Below, one piece after another: positions 25,232 through 32,783 of a DNA stretch of 35,541 bases. The translations under genes were made by a program, and so were the position numbers. How positions within the stretch are numbered: the stretch's first letter is position 1; the number at the start of each line of letters is the position of its first letter. The notes under the pieces were generated by a model. The model searched no databases and had not been told where the DNA came from. It saw nothing but the letters and a program-made list of their open reading frames with translations. Source of the DNA: Candidatus Bathyarchaeota archaeon (lineage in GTDB: Archaea > Thermoproteota > Bathyarchaeia > Bathyarchaeales > Bathycorpusculaceae); the NCBI GenBank assembly GCA_003601605.1, contig PIXZ01000006.1, forward strand, positions 1 to 35,541, written 5' to 3'.

Positions 25232-26302
25232 ATGAGATACTCGGTTAAGGGTTATTCCCTGAAAAATTTTCTGAAATGCTCGATTAGAAATTTTGTTTTT
25301 AAGAATCCAACGCCTTTTCTGCTAAGTTATGAGATTACTCAACGTTGCAATGCAAGATGCAGCTTTTGCGGCTATTGGAGATTAAAAAATCCGTCTTTGG
25401 GTTTGCCTTTAGATAAGATTAAGAAGATATTTAATGACAGCTATGATTTAGGCTGTGTTATTTCCATAATAACTGGCGGAGAACCACTGTTAAGGAAAGA
25501 TATCCCAGAAGTTTTCAAACTTGCCAAACAAACAGGTTTTTCAACAGTTCTCTTAACGAATGGCTATCTGCTTTCTAAAAGGATACATGAAATGCATAGG
25601 TTCGTTGATTCCATTAATGTAAGCATAGACTTTCCAGATGCCCGTCATGATAAAATTAGAGGCTTACCCGGCTTGTTAAACAAAACCATCGAAGGCATAC
25701 GATTAGCGCGAAGGTATGGAATTGCTGTTAACATAAACTGTGTTGTAACCGCCCAGCACAGCCTAGAAGACATCAGAAAACTGCTTTTTATGGCAAAGGA
25801 GCTTGACACAACAGCGTCTTTTGAGCCGGTTTTTGAGACACCAGTTTCGGAAGGGTCAATTTTGGGAAGCATGAGTAAGGAAGATGCTAATTTGCTAAAA
25901 ATACGCGACTGGAGTTTTGTAAGACGTTTTACCGAAATGCTTCTTTATTACAAGAAAAATGGGTTTGGAAAAACCGTGCTTAACACGGACGCGTTTCTTA
26001 ATATAACCCGAGAAAAAAGAGATTACACGTGCTATCCGTTCTCTACACAGTTGGGTATAGGCTACAATGGTGACGTAACTTCAATGTGTGTATTGGGGGT
26101 GCCTAAAGGATATCTTGGTAACGCCTTAAAACAGAATCTTAAGGAATTGTGGTATTCTGAAAATGCAAGAGCGCTTAGAGAGAAGTATAGAAACTGTAAA
26201 TTAGCAAGCAAGTATGGCTGCTATCTTCTCTGCATAACTGAACCCTCTTTACTCTTTACGCATCCCTCGGTTTTTCTTGAGTATGTGAAGAGGGTAATTT
26301 GA
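25232..26302 (+). CDS. Radical SAM protein with SPASM-like C-terminus
   Basis: About 356 aa from the ATG at 25232. The N-terminal radical SAM core has EITQRCNARCSFCGYW (Cys39, Cys43, Cys46), followed by IITGGEPLLRKDIPEV, LLTNGYLL and INVSIDFPDARHDKIRG. The C-terminal part contains further cysteines in YTCYPF, TSMCVLG, NCKLASKYGCYLLC, reminiscent of SPASM or twitch auxiliary cluster domains used in peptide or cofactor maturation. The substrate is unknown. Its stop overlaps the start of the downstream kinase-like gene (TTGA), so the two are translationally coupled. An open frame extends upstream to 25058, but a TATA box at 25158 argues for the shorter protein. Confidence 0.82.
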   Translation: MRYSVKGYSLKNFLKCSIRNFVFKNPTPFLLSYEITQRCNARCSFCGYWRLKNPSLGLPLDKIKKIFNDSYDLGCVISIITGGEPLLRKDIPEVFKLAKQTGFSTVLLTNGYLLSKRIHEMHRFVDSINVSIDFPDARHDKIRGLPGLLNKTIEGIRLARRYGIAVNINCVVTAQHSLEDIRKLLFMAKELDTTASFEPVFETPVSEGSILGSMSKEDANLLKIRDWSFVRRFTEMLLYYKKNGFGKTVLNTDAFLNITREKRDYTCYPFSTQLGIGYNGDVTSMCVLGVPKGYLGNALKQNLKELWYSENARALREKYRNCKLASKYGCYLLCITEPSLLFTHPSVFLEYVKRVI

Positions 26303-27066
26303 GAATCGAGGATGCTGCATTGAAGATACCAATCCGAGAACTAGAAAACAACCCCTATGCATCAATAATATGCTATCCAAAACTCGCTAAAACTGAATTA
26401 AGAAAACGCTTAAAGGAACTGCAGAAGTTGAAGGTTTACGCATTAGAGTTTAGCGGTGAAAAAGAGGCTTTTAACATTCCAGTTTTGGGTAAAGGATGCG
26501 TCGGCATAGTTGTCATAGCCTATGTTGACGGAGAAAAGGCGGCTTTGAAGATTCGTAGGGTTGATGCTGACCGTTTTAATATGCGGATGGAAGCGGAAAT
26601 GCTAAAAAAGGCGAACTCGGTTGGTGTTGGACCTAAGCTTTTAGGTTTTAGCAAAAACTTCCTTTTAATGCAGTATGTGGAGGGAGACCTGCTTCCAACA
26701 TGGCTTGAAAAAACGGTGGAAAAGATGCGAGTAAAAATGGTGTTGCGTGAAATTTTGGAGCAGTGCTGGCGTTTGGACATGGCGGGGTTAGACCATGGTG
26801 AATTAAGCCATGCGCCAAAACATGTGGTTGTAAATGGCGAAGACAAGCCGTTTATACTAGATTTCGAAAGTGCAAGCATTAATCGTAAGCCTTCAAATGT
26901 GACTTCCATATGCCAATTTCTCTTCATTAGCGGGCTTGTGGCTGAAAAGGTGGCTGAGAAAATCGGTGTAAGAGAAAAAAAGACAATAATTGAGGCTTTG
27001 AGAGTTTATAAGGCTGATAAGAGGCGGGAAAATTTTGAGAAAATATTGGCGGCTTGTGGTCTTTAA
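26299..27066 (+). CDS. Predicted Ser/Thr protein kinase-like (COG2112 type)
   Basis: A 255-aa protein with kinase-fold landmarks: glycine-rich loop VLGKGCVGIVVIAY, ATP-binding Lys in AALKIRR, a catalytic-loop-like GLDHGELSHAPKHVVV and a metal-binding Asp in FILDFESAS. This matches the archaeal COG2112 'predicted Ser/Thr protein kinase' family. The usual catalytic Asp (HxD) is replaced by Glu in HGEL, so phosphotransfer is uncertain. The TTG start overlaps the stop of the radical SAM gene, with GAGGGT upstream, indicating coupled translation. It may regulate or process the same substrate. Confidence 0.78.
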   Translation: MRIEDAALKIPIRELENNPYASIICYPKLAKTELRKRLKELQKLKVYALEFSGEKEAFNIPVLGKGCVGIVVIAYVDGEKAALKIRRVDADRFNMRMEAEMLKKANSVGVGPKLLGFSKNFLLMQYVEGDLLPTWLEKTVEKMRVKMVLREILEQCWRLDMAGLDHGELSHAPKHVVVNGEDKPFILDFESASINRKPSNVTSICQFLFISGLVAEKVAEKIGVREKKTIIEALRVYKADKRRENFEKILAACGL

Positions 27067-27245
27067 ACTATGTAACTTGGTTTTCTATCACGTTTATCCG
27101 TTCTTTTCAGTTTCTCAATTCCTAATTCTCTGACAAGCTGTGAAAGGTCAAGCCAAGTTTCGATTTGAAGCTGTTTTGCTACCCTCTTCTTTTCATAAAG
27201 TAGAGGAATAAAGTCTACAAATATCCATCCGAAAGCCTCGGTCAA
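27063..27245 (-). CDS. Small basic protein of unknown function
   Basis: A 60-aa protein that I do not recognise. It has a hydrophobic/aromatic N-terminus (AFGWIFVDFIPLL), a middle amphipathic region (TWLDLSQLVRELGIEKLKR) and a very basic tail. The TTG start has a strong GGGGGAG site seven bases upstream, and a TTATAAAC element lies at promoter distance, which supports a real gene. The stop overlaps that of the convergent kinase-like gene by four bases (TTAA). Confidence 0.5.
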   Translation of the reverse strand: MTEAFGWIFVDFIPLLYEKKRVAKQLQIETWLDLSQLVRELGIEKLKRTDKRDRKPSYIV

Positions 27246-27331
27246 CTCCCTTCTCCCCCTATTATAAAAACTAAACTTCGGCTGTTTATAATAGCATATG
27301 TAAAAATACGATAGAAGAAAATTCTATCAAA

Positions 27332-28417
27332 TCATGTTACTATTTCGTTAACCCTTTTCTCTTTCACAGCATTTTTTATTTCTAAAGCTATCCTTCTTCC
27401 CATATACATTTTTTCGCCATACCTCAAATAGGCGTAAGGCGATGTTCCTATTCCAACGTTTGTCCCAGCCACTATACGGGCTGAAATTTCAAAAGTGTAT
27501 ATTTCCAAACTATCCGTAATCACAGTTTCCAAACAAAACGGCCCTATAATCCCTGGAGGCGCTATCTCCTTTGAGGCTTTTACCACGTTATCACCCATTC
27601 GAATTAGTTCTGGAAGAAGGGACTCTCTAAGCGTAATCGGAATGTTACCTACTATGGTGTAGGTGGGATTGATTCCTATTTCCAGTTGTTCTTCTGCTGG
27701 AATTCTCCCAATAGTGTCCACAGCTGACTCATAACGTCTATCCACTCCAAGAAATTCCACATCGTTCCCTATGATTGAGGAAAAGTAGTGGGGGTAAACG
27801 TTTACGCCGAGGATATACTCTTGTAAATGTATCCGAGCAACATCTCCTTTACCAAGAAGACCGCGTTTAATCATTTCATTAACCTTTTTTTGGAAGGCTT
27901 TAGGAGAATTTGCCAGAAAATATCCCTTTCCACCCTTCGCCCCGGGAAGTTTAGCAATAACAAGCGTATCTATTTCTTCTGGTTTTTTAAAAGTTCTCGG
28001 AAGCTTAAGTCCAGCTTTAGATAGCCATTTTTTCTGTCTTTCGCGGTCTGCCTCCCAGTGGAGAAGCTGCCGGTTTCCTAACATAGGAACGTAGAGTCTA
28101 TCTGTTATTTCTTCTGTGCTTAGATAGGCTGTGAAAGAGCCGTGGGGAATTAGAACCGTGTTTAATTCTCGAAGTTTTTCTTGAATTTTATCCTTTAGTA
28201 GTTCGCTGAAATTTTCTACAAATATTATTTCGTCTGCTAAAGGAAATTTTTTGTATATTATGGCGTCGCTTTTTTTGCAAATACTTACTGTTTTGAAACC
28301 TTCCTCTTTCGCTCCTTTGAAAATGTTTAAAGCCGAGTGAGAGCCTAACGTCCCTATTGCCAACTTTCCCAAATCATACTTTCTCAATATTTCAGCTATC
28401 TCTTCTCTGGTTATCAT
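27332..28417 (-). CDS. purP: PurP, formate-dependent FAICAR synthetase (canonical copy)
   Basis: A 361-aa ATP-grasp protein. It has the family N-terminus TLGSHSALNIFKGAKEEGF, a glycine-rich ATP loop AKLPGAKGGKGYFLA and the C-terminal motif EISARIVAGTNVGIGTSPY. PurP converts AICAR, formate and ATP to FAICAR in archaeal purine synthesis, replacing the formyltransferase half of PurH. This copy keeps the glycine-rich loop. Its ATG overlaps the TGA of the upstream paralogue (ATGA), so it is the last gene of a tight purine operon. Confidence 0.9.
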   Translation of the reverse strand: MITREEIAEILRKYDLGKLAIGTLGSHSALNIFKGAKEEGFKTVSICKKSDAIIYKKFPLADEIIFVENFSELLKDKIQEKLRELNTVLIPHGSFTAYLSTEEITDRLYVPMLGNRQLLHWEADRERQKKWLSKAGLKLPRTFKKPEEIDTLVIAKLPGAKGGKGYFLANSPKAFQKKVNEMIKRGLLGKGDVARIHLQEYILGVNVYPHYFSSIIGNDVEFLGVDRRYESAVDTIGRIPAEEQLEIGINPTYTIVGNIPITLRESLLPELIRMGDNVVKASKEIAPPGIIGPFCLETVITDSLEIYTFEISARIVAGTNVGIGTSPYAYLRYGEKMYMGRRIALEIKNAVKEKRVNEIVT

Positions 28418-29511
28418 GTCACTATTTCCCCAAGTCTATCCTCTTTAACCGCTCTCTTTATCTCCATAGCAACTCTTCTTCCAGGACCCACCTCTGTTCC
28501 ATACTTGTATTTCATATATGGCGAAGTAGGCTCCACACAAGGGCATCCGGGGACGCGGGGGCTGACGTCGAAGACGTAGAATTTTAACTCTTTTGTCATG
28601 GCTCCTTGAAGGGCGAACAATCCTATTATTCCAGGCGGGTATTCTTCCTTGCAAACTTTTACGAAGCGTTCCCCAGCTTCAAATATTTTCTCTATTTGGC
28701 TTTCTCTCATTGTTACACCTAAATGTCCTATCTCAATGTTTTGGGTTGCGATTCCAAGTTCTAACTGTTCCGCTGCTGGCAAGTCTAGGACTCCATCCAA
28801 GTCTGTTTGGATTCTTTTATCAAATCCTAGAAGGTCGATTTCGTCGGTTAAGGGCGACCAGAAAAAGTTTGCATTAAACTTTGCTCCTATAACATATTCT
28901 TCTATGGTGGCTTTCTCTAAATCTTCTCGGCTGATTATTCCTTTTCTCACACGGTCTTCAGCTTTTTTCTCGAATTCTTCTGGAGAAGAGGCGTAGAAAA
29001 AGGCTCTTTCTATTTTTCTTTCTTTTTCTGGAACTTTTACAATTGCTAAGCAGTCTATTTCTTTGTAAGAACCGAAGCTTTTAGGTGTTGGTATTCCAGC
29101 TTTTCTCAGCAGGTAATACTGGTTTCTAGGAAAGTTGCGCTCTTCAATTTTAAGCATGTAACGGTTGCCCATGATTGGCACGCTAAATTTTTCTTCGATG
29201 TTTTCGTATCCCACATAGACGGAGAAAGAGCGGTTTGGCACAAATACTGTGCCAAGTTCGACGAGTTTTTGCAGGTTGTCTTCTCTTACGACATCGGAGA
29301 ACTTGTCAAGAAGTAGAACGTGGTCGAATAAGTTTCTGTAGTAGATTGTATATGTTTTTTCGCGTCCTTTCTGGCATACAACGACGGTTTCGAAACCTTC
29401 CTGTTTAGCTCCGTGGGCAATTTCAAGGGCTGAATGAGAGCCTAACACGCCTATTCTAATGTTTCGTGGACTGTATTCCGAAATTATGTTTCTAATTTTA
29501 TTTCTAATCAT
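28414..29511 (-). CDS. PurP paralogue with altered ATP loop
   Basis: A 365-aa paralogue of the adjacent PurP: VLGSHSALEIAHGAKQEGF, VPIMGNRYML, AAEQLELGIATQN and a similar ATP-grasp half. The glycine-rich loop AKGGKGYF is replaced by KVPEKERKIERAFFYA, and the C-terminal segment reads DVSPRVPGCPCVEPTSPY. It therefore resembles the divergent PurP-like group (MJ0815 type) whose reaction is not settled. It may form a heteromer with PurP or act on a related substrate. It is flanked by four-base ATGA overlaps with purC upstream and purP downstream. Confidence 0.85.
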   Translation of the reverse strand: MIRNKIRNIISEYSPRNIRIGVLGSHSALEIAHGAKQEGFETVVVCQKGREKTYTIYYRNLFDHVLLLDKFSDVVREDNLQKLVELGTVFVPNRSFSVYVGYENIEEKFSVPIMGNRYMLKIEERNFPRNQYYLLRKAGIPTPKSFGSYKEIDCLAIVKVPEKERKIERAFFYASSPEEFEKKAEDRVRKGIISREDLEKATIEEYVIGAKFNANFFWSPLTDEIDLLGFDKRIQTDLDGVLDLPAAEQLELGIATQNIEIGHLGVTMRESQIEKIFEAGERFVKVCKEEYPPGIIGLFALQGAMTKELKFYVFDVSPRVPGCPCVEPTSPYMKYKYGTEVGPGRRVAMEIKRAVKEDRLGEIVT

Positions 29512-30566
29512 AGATTTTCCTCCAAATATTTTCGATATTTTTCTATAACTTCTGCAAGAGTTGGCGTCTCAAACAGTTGGCGATTTGTTAACTCGTTGGC
29601 AGCAGCCATATACATTTCACTTATTAGCCTTTTAAGCCGCTGGTCTAGTGGCGGCGGCTTTGACCTGCAAATGTTTCTCCAATCTTTTATCCCTTGAGCC
29701 TCTGCTTTTCTCTTTGCTTCTTCCACATCCTTATACCATTTTGTTTTCCGATAAAACTTTCTGGCTACCTCTTTGCTTACATGAAGTCCACTATAGGTAA
29801 ATCGGCATTCATCCAGTGTTCCGACAACATCCACAACCATAAGTCTCCTCTCAGGGTCGAAAGCTAACTCTATTTTTCCATCCTCATTCTCTAAACCTGC
29901 CCTAGAAGCAACCGCAGTGATTATATCGTTTACTTTCGTAAGAACGTTTTTCATTTCTTCAATTTCGTTGTCTGTTAAGCCAGCAATTTTTTGCGCTTCC
30001 GCCCAAGTGACATAACGGTCTGTCTCCTCAAGTTTTGTGCTTACGTCGAATATTGGCTTTGAAAGTTTTTCACCTGGTTTTGGATAATGGTCTAGTCCTA
30101 AATCTTTTAGGGTTATTTTGCCTTGTGCAAGTCTCTTAAAAACTGAGGAGCCTTCTGGTAGTCCGTTTCTGTAGATTATTTCCAATGGGATAAGGTAATT
30201 TTTAAGGTTGGGAGTAAACATGCTGTAATCGTATCTAAACTTCTCGTTTTCTCTGTAAATTTTAGGTCTAATAACGTTTACAAGGTTAAACTCCATAACG
30301 TTTGTCGGCTGTTTCAACTCTTCAAAAGTTACAATTTTTCCTTCTTTCGTGACTAATCCTCTATAGTGGGTTTTTATGTCTTTTTCTTCAAGTTTTTCAA
30401 AGCAATAGGCTCCCATGAGGCATAGGGCTGCGCCTTTGCCTTGAATGTGGTCTGGCATTTCTCCCCAGTCAAAAACTGAATACCTATCGGAAAAGTGGAA
30501 TCTTCCAACACCCATCTTATCTTTCGTTGGCTTTTTAATCACTTCTAAATCTTTCACGCTGCCCAT
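29508..30566 (-). CDS. purC: SAICAR synthetase (PurC)
   Basis: About 352 aa. Recognisable PurC features are GVGRFHFSDRYSVFDWGEMPD near the start, the VMEFNLVNVIRPKIY core, RNGLPEGSSVFKR and FDPERRLMVVDVVGTLDECRF. It joins aspartate to CAIR with ATP to form SAICAR. It is longer than bacterial PurC (about 240 aa) because of an extended C-terminal region, as in many archaeal forms. The ATG at 30566 with GGCGGA upstream is preferred; the longer frame would overlap purE. It follows purE by 16 nt. Confidence 0.88.
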   Translation of the reverse strand: MGSVKDLEVIKKPTKDKMGVGRFHFSDRYSVFDWGEMPDHIQGKGAALCLMGAYCFEKLEEKDIKTHYRGLVTKEGKIVTFEELKQPTNVMEFNLVNVIRPKIYRENEKFRYDYSMFTPNLKNYLIPLEIIYRNGLPEGSSVFKRLAQGKITLKDLGLDHYPKPGEKLSKPIFDVSTKLEETDRYVTWAEAQKIAGLTDNEIEEMKNVLTKVNDIITAVASRAGLENEDGKIELAFDPERRLMVVDVVGTLDECRFTYSGLHVSKEVARKFYRKTKWYKDVEEAKRKAEAQGIKDWRNICRSKPPPLDQRLKRLISEMYMAAANELTNRQLFETPTLAEVIEKYRKYLEENL

Positions 30567-30582
30567 GACTTTTCCGCCTATT

Positions 30583-31056
30583 TCAGCTTTTAACAGACTC
30601 GTCGGCTTTCTCAACTTCTCTTTTCTTTTCTAACTGATATTCTCTAACCCGTTTCGCTAGTTCTTCATCTTCTAAAGCGAAAATTTTTGCAGCAGCAATA
30701 GCTGCGCCTTCTGGTTCGATAGTTACTAAGGAGCCTATTCCGCTGGGAACCCTAAGTGAAGAGTATATGTCTGCTCCAGCGAATTTTTCGGAGTATGGTG
30801 GACAAGCAATTACAGGCTTCGAAGTATGTGCATCTACGAAAGCGCTTAAAGCGTTAGACCTGCCTGCCACGGTAATGTAAACAACCTTTTCATTTTCGTA
30901 TTCTTTAAGGATTTCCAGAACTTTCTCTGGAGTTTTGTGAGCAGAAGCAACGCGGAATTTGTAGTCTATGCCGAAAGCTTTTAGATAATCTGCTATTTTT
31001 TGGCAGAACTCCATGTCCCTTCCTGAACCCATAAGCAATACAACTTTTTTGCTCAT
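30583..31056 (-). CDS. purE: N5-CAIR mutase / AIR carboxylase (PurE)
   Basis: A 157-aa protein with the PurE core: LLMGSGRDMEFCQKIADYL, VASAHKTPEKVLEIL, ITVAGRSNALSAFVDAHTSKPVIACPP and VPSGIGSLVTIEPEGAAIAAA. It catalyses the carboxylation/rearrangement that yields CAIR in purine synthesis; whether it is class I or II is not settled here. No purK is visible in the window. It is the first gene of the purine cassette, with GGTGA five bases before the ATG. Confidence 0.88.
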   Translation of the reverse strand: MSKKVVLLMGSGRDMEFCQKIADYLKAFGIDYKFRVASAHKTPEKVLEILKEYENEKVVYITVAGRSNALSAFVDAHTSKPVIACPPYSEKFAGADIYSSLRVPSGIGSLVTIEPEGAAIAAAKIFALEDEELAKRVREYQLEKKREVEKADESVKS

Positions 31057-31151
31057 TTTTTCACCAAACTTCTACACTTCTTAAAGTCTGTGCCAACTAA
31101 TTAAATTTTTAAGCATGAGTTTTTCTTCAGTTATTTCGGGGGAACGCAGCT

Positions 31152-31463
31152 ATGTCTTTCCGTAAGAAACGAAGCTTAACAGACGAACTTTTCGGAGACT
31201 CTTTATTTGGCGATATAGACAGGTTTTTTGAGGAATTGCCGAAAAGTGGGTATTCCATAAGTGTTGTGCAAACTCCTGAAGGAACGAAAGTTCGAGCGAA
31301 GGTCGGAAAAGATACAGATGTAGACATGCTTAAGAGACAGCTTCAGCAGCAGTATCCCAATGCGGAAATAGAGATAGAAGGTGGCAGAAAAGAGCCTTTG
31401 ATTCGAGAAGTTTCCACAAAAAGCCTGAAAAAGGAAAATGAAGAGAACGAAAATCACGATTAA
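31152..31463 (+). CDS. Conserved small acidic/basic archaeal protein
   Basis: A 103-aa soluble protein. The N-terminus RKKRSLTDELFGDSLFGDID is followed by a short beta region SGYSISVVQTPEGTKVRAKV and a segment DVDMLKRQLQQQYPNAEIEI, then a charged tail. Similar small proteins occur in archaea without known function. GGGGGA lies seven bases before the ATG. It shares the divergent promoter region 31057-31151 with purE, and its stop overlaps the convergent gene by four bases (TTAA). Confidence 0.65.
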   Translation: MSFRKKRSLTDELFGDSLFGDIDRFFEELPKSGYSISVVQTPEGTKVRAKVGKDTDVDMLKRQLQQQYPNAEIEIEGGRKEPLIREVSTKSLKKENEENENHD

Positions 31464-31693
31464 CTTTGCCCTTCACTCTGCTTTTCCATTTTAGTAAACT
31501 TCAGCCTTATCAACACCATTGTGATTGCGAGCAAACCAATGATAAACCCTAAGGAAAAAATCATAAAACCCGCTGCAAAATCCATTTCCACAGAAACTAA
31601 GGCGACTGCAAGCATACCCGCCAAAAAACCAGCTATAAAAATGACAAAACCTAACACTATAAAACCGCTGATGAAGCCCTTTTCAATAGGCAT
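31460..31693 (-). CDS. Small two-TM membrane protein
   Basis: A 77-aa protein with two hydrophobic helices (about 7-31 and 40-62) joined by a short VSVEMDFA loop and ending in a charged tail. I do not recognise a family. The four-base overlap with the convergent 103-aa gene, and the clear transmembrane pattern, support it as real. Confidence 0.6.
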   Translation of the reverse strand: MPIEKGFISGFIVLGFVIFIAGFLAGMLAVALVSVEMDFAAGFMIFSLGFIIGLLAITMVLIRLKFTKMEKQSEGQS

Positions 31694-31821
31694 CGGTTAA
31701 GCCAATTCCTCCTTGATTAGTAAACCGTTATATCAAATGCCTTTTCTATTAAAAGTTTCTACAATAGTCTCTGATAAGAAAAGAAAATAAGGATTAACAA
31801 CTTTCATTAATTCCAGTCAGT

Positions 31822-31939
31822 GGGGTAGTCGTCTAGCTTCCAGAAATCTGGGTATCTTGGTCCAGTTCTGGCTAGAGTGGTCAAGGATACCAGCCTGGGG
31901 CGCTGGCGGTCCTGGGTTCAAATCCCAGCTACCCCACCA
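31822..31939 (+). tRNA. tRNA-Pro(GGG) with D-loop intron
   Basis: After removing 39 nt the tRNA folds perfectly. The acceptor is GGGGTAG/CTACCCC and the D-arm GTCT...GGAT, with A14, G18-G19 and A21 present. Anticodon stem CCAGC/GCTGG has loop CTGGGGC (anticodon GGG). The T-arm is CTGGG-TTCAAAT-CCCAG, the discriminator is A, and CCA is encoded. Without the excision the D-arm is far too long. A D-loop intron, rather than one at position 37/38, is a noncanonical archaeal tRNA intron. Confidence 0.9.
31837..31875 (+). other. Predicted 39-nt tRNA-Pro intron in the D-loop
   Basis: The intron is bounded by a repeated CTAG, so the cut sites are ambiguous by up to four bases. The arms CCAGAA (31840-31845) and TTCTGG (31866-31871) are complementary and bring the splice sites together, as in the bulge-helix-bulge structure recognised by the archaeal splicing endonuclease. 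Confidence 0.7.
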
Positions 31940-32039
31940 CAAAATTTCAATCTGAACGGCTTGCAATCGCAATTTTACAATTAAACCGTTATAATATGGC
32001 ATAATGCTTTTTAATGTCTAATAAAGTGTTTAAGGTCCG

Positions 32040-32783
32040 GTGTCTCCAAAATTGAGTCTAGCTGTAGAAGCCGTTAACGTGGTTAAAGTTTTCGGCGACA
32101 TTCATGCACTAAACAAGCTAAGTTTTAAGGTTAAACCCAGCGAGATTTTCGGGCTTATCGGCCCTAACGGAGCTGGGAAAACAACCGCCTTAAGAATTGT
32201 TTCCACCTTGTTATTGCCTACTTCTGGAACTGTCCGTGTTTTCGGTTTAGACGTTGTTGAAGAGGCGGCGGAAGTGCGTAAAATTATAACTTATCTTCCT
32301 GAAGAGGCTGGAGCTTACCGGCATCTTTCTGGTTGGGAGTATTTAGAGTTTATGGCTAAGTTTAACGCTAAGGATGAGAGCGAATTGCGTAGAATGGTTG
32401 AAGAGGCGGCTGAAATTACTGGTTTAGGTGAGCGTTTGAAGGATAAGACTAAGGGTTACAGTAAGGGTATGAAGCGGCGGCTTCTCGTTGCTAGAGCTTT
32501 GATGACTAGGCCTAAGCTTGCGGTTTTAGATGAGCCTACAAGCGGTTTAGATGTTTTGCACGCTTTTCATGTTAGGGAAATTATTAAACGGTATGTTAAG
32601 GAGCATGGTGTGACTGTTCTGCTTTCAAGCCATAACATGCTTGAAGTTGAGCATTTATGCGATAGGGTGGCTTTGCTTAACAAGGGCAAAATTGTTGCGG
32701 AAGGAAACCCAAAAGAATTGAAGGAAAAGTTTGACAGTGCAAATCTTGAAGAGGTCTTTGCAAAGGTGGTTGGACTTGCTTAA
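32040..32783 (+). CDS. ABC transporter ATP-binding protein (NatA-like)
   Basis: A 247-aa ABC ATPase with Walker A GPNGAGKTT, signature-like YSKGMKRRLLVARAL (a variant of LSGGQ), Walker B LAVLDEPTSGLD and the switch His in LLSSHNMLEVEHL. This is the NatA/DrrA type that pairs with ABC-2 permeases for export. It is partnered with the permease gene that overlaps its end by eight bases. GTG at 32040 is preceded by AAGGT; a TTG 12 bases in is an alternative. A TTATAATA promoter element lies about 50 nt upstream. The exported substrate is not evident. Confidence 0.9.
   Translation: MSPKLSLAVEAVNVVKVFGDIHALNKLSFKVKPSEIFGLIGPNGAGKTTALRIVSTLLLPTSGTVRVFGLDVVEEAAEVRKIITYLPEEAGAYRHLSGWEYLEFMAKFNAKDESELRRMVEEAAEITGLGERLKDKTKGYSKGMKRRLLVARALMTRPKLAVLDEPTSGLDVLHAFHVREIIKRYVKEHGVTVLLSSHNMLEVEHLCDRVALLNKGKIVAEGNPKELKEKFDSANLEEVFAKVVGLA

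Noticed and set aside
31817-32002. An open frame antisense across tRNA-Pro
   Set aside because: Again a shadow of the tRNA; the peptide (WDLNPGPPAPQAG) is a typical false tRNA-derived ORF.
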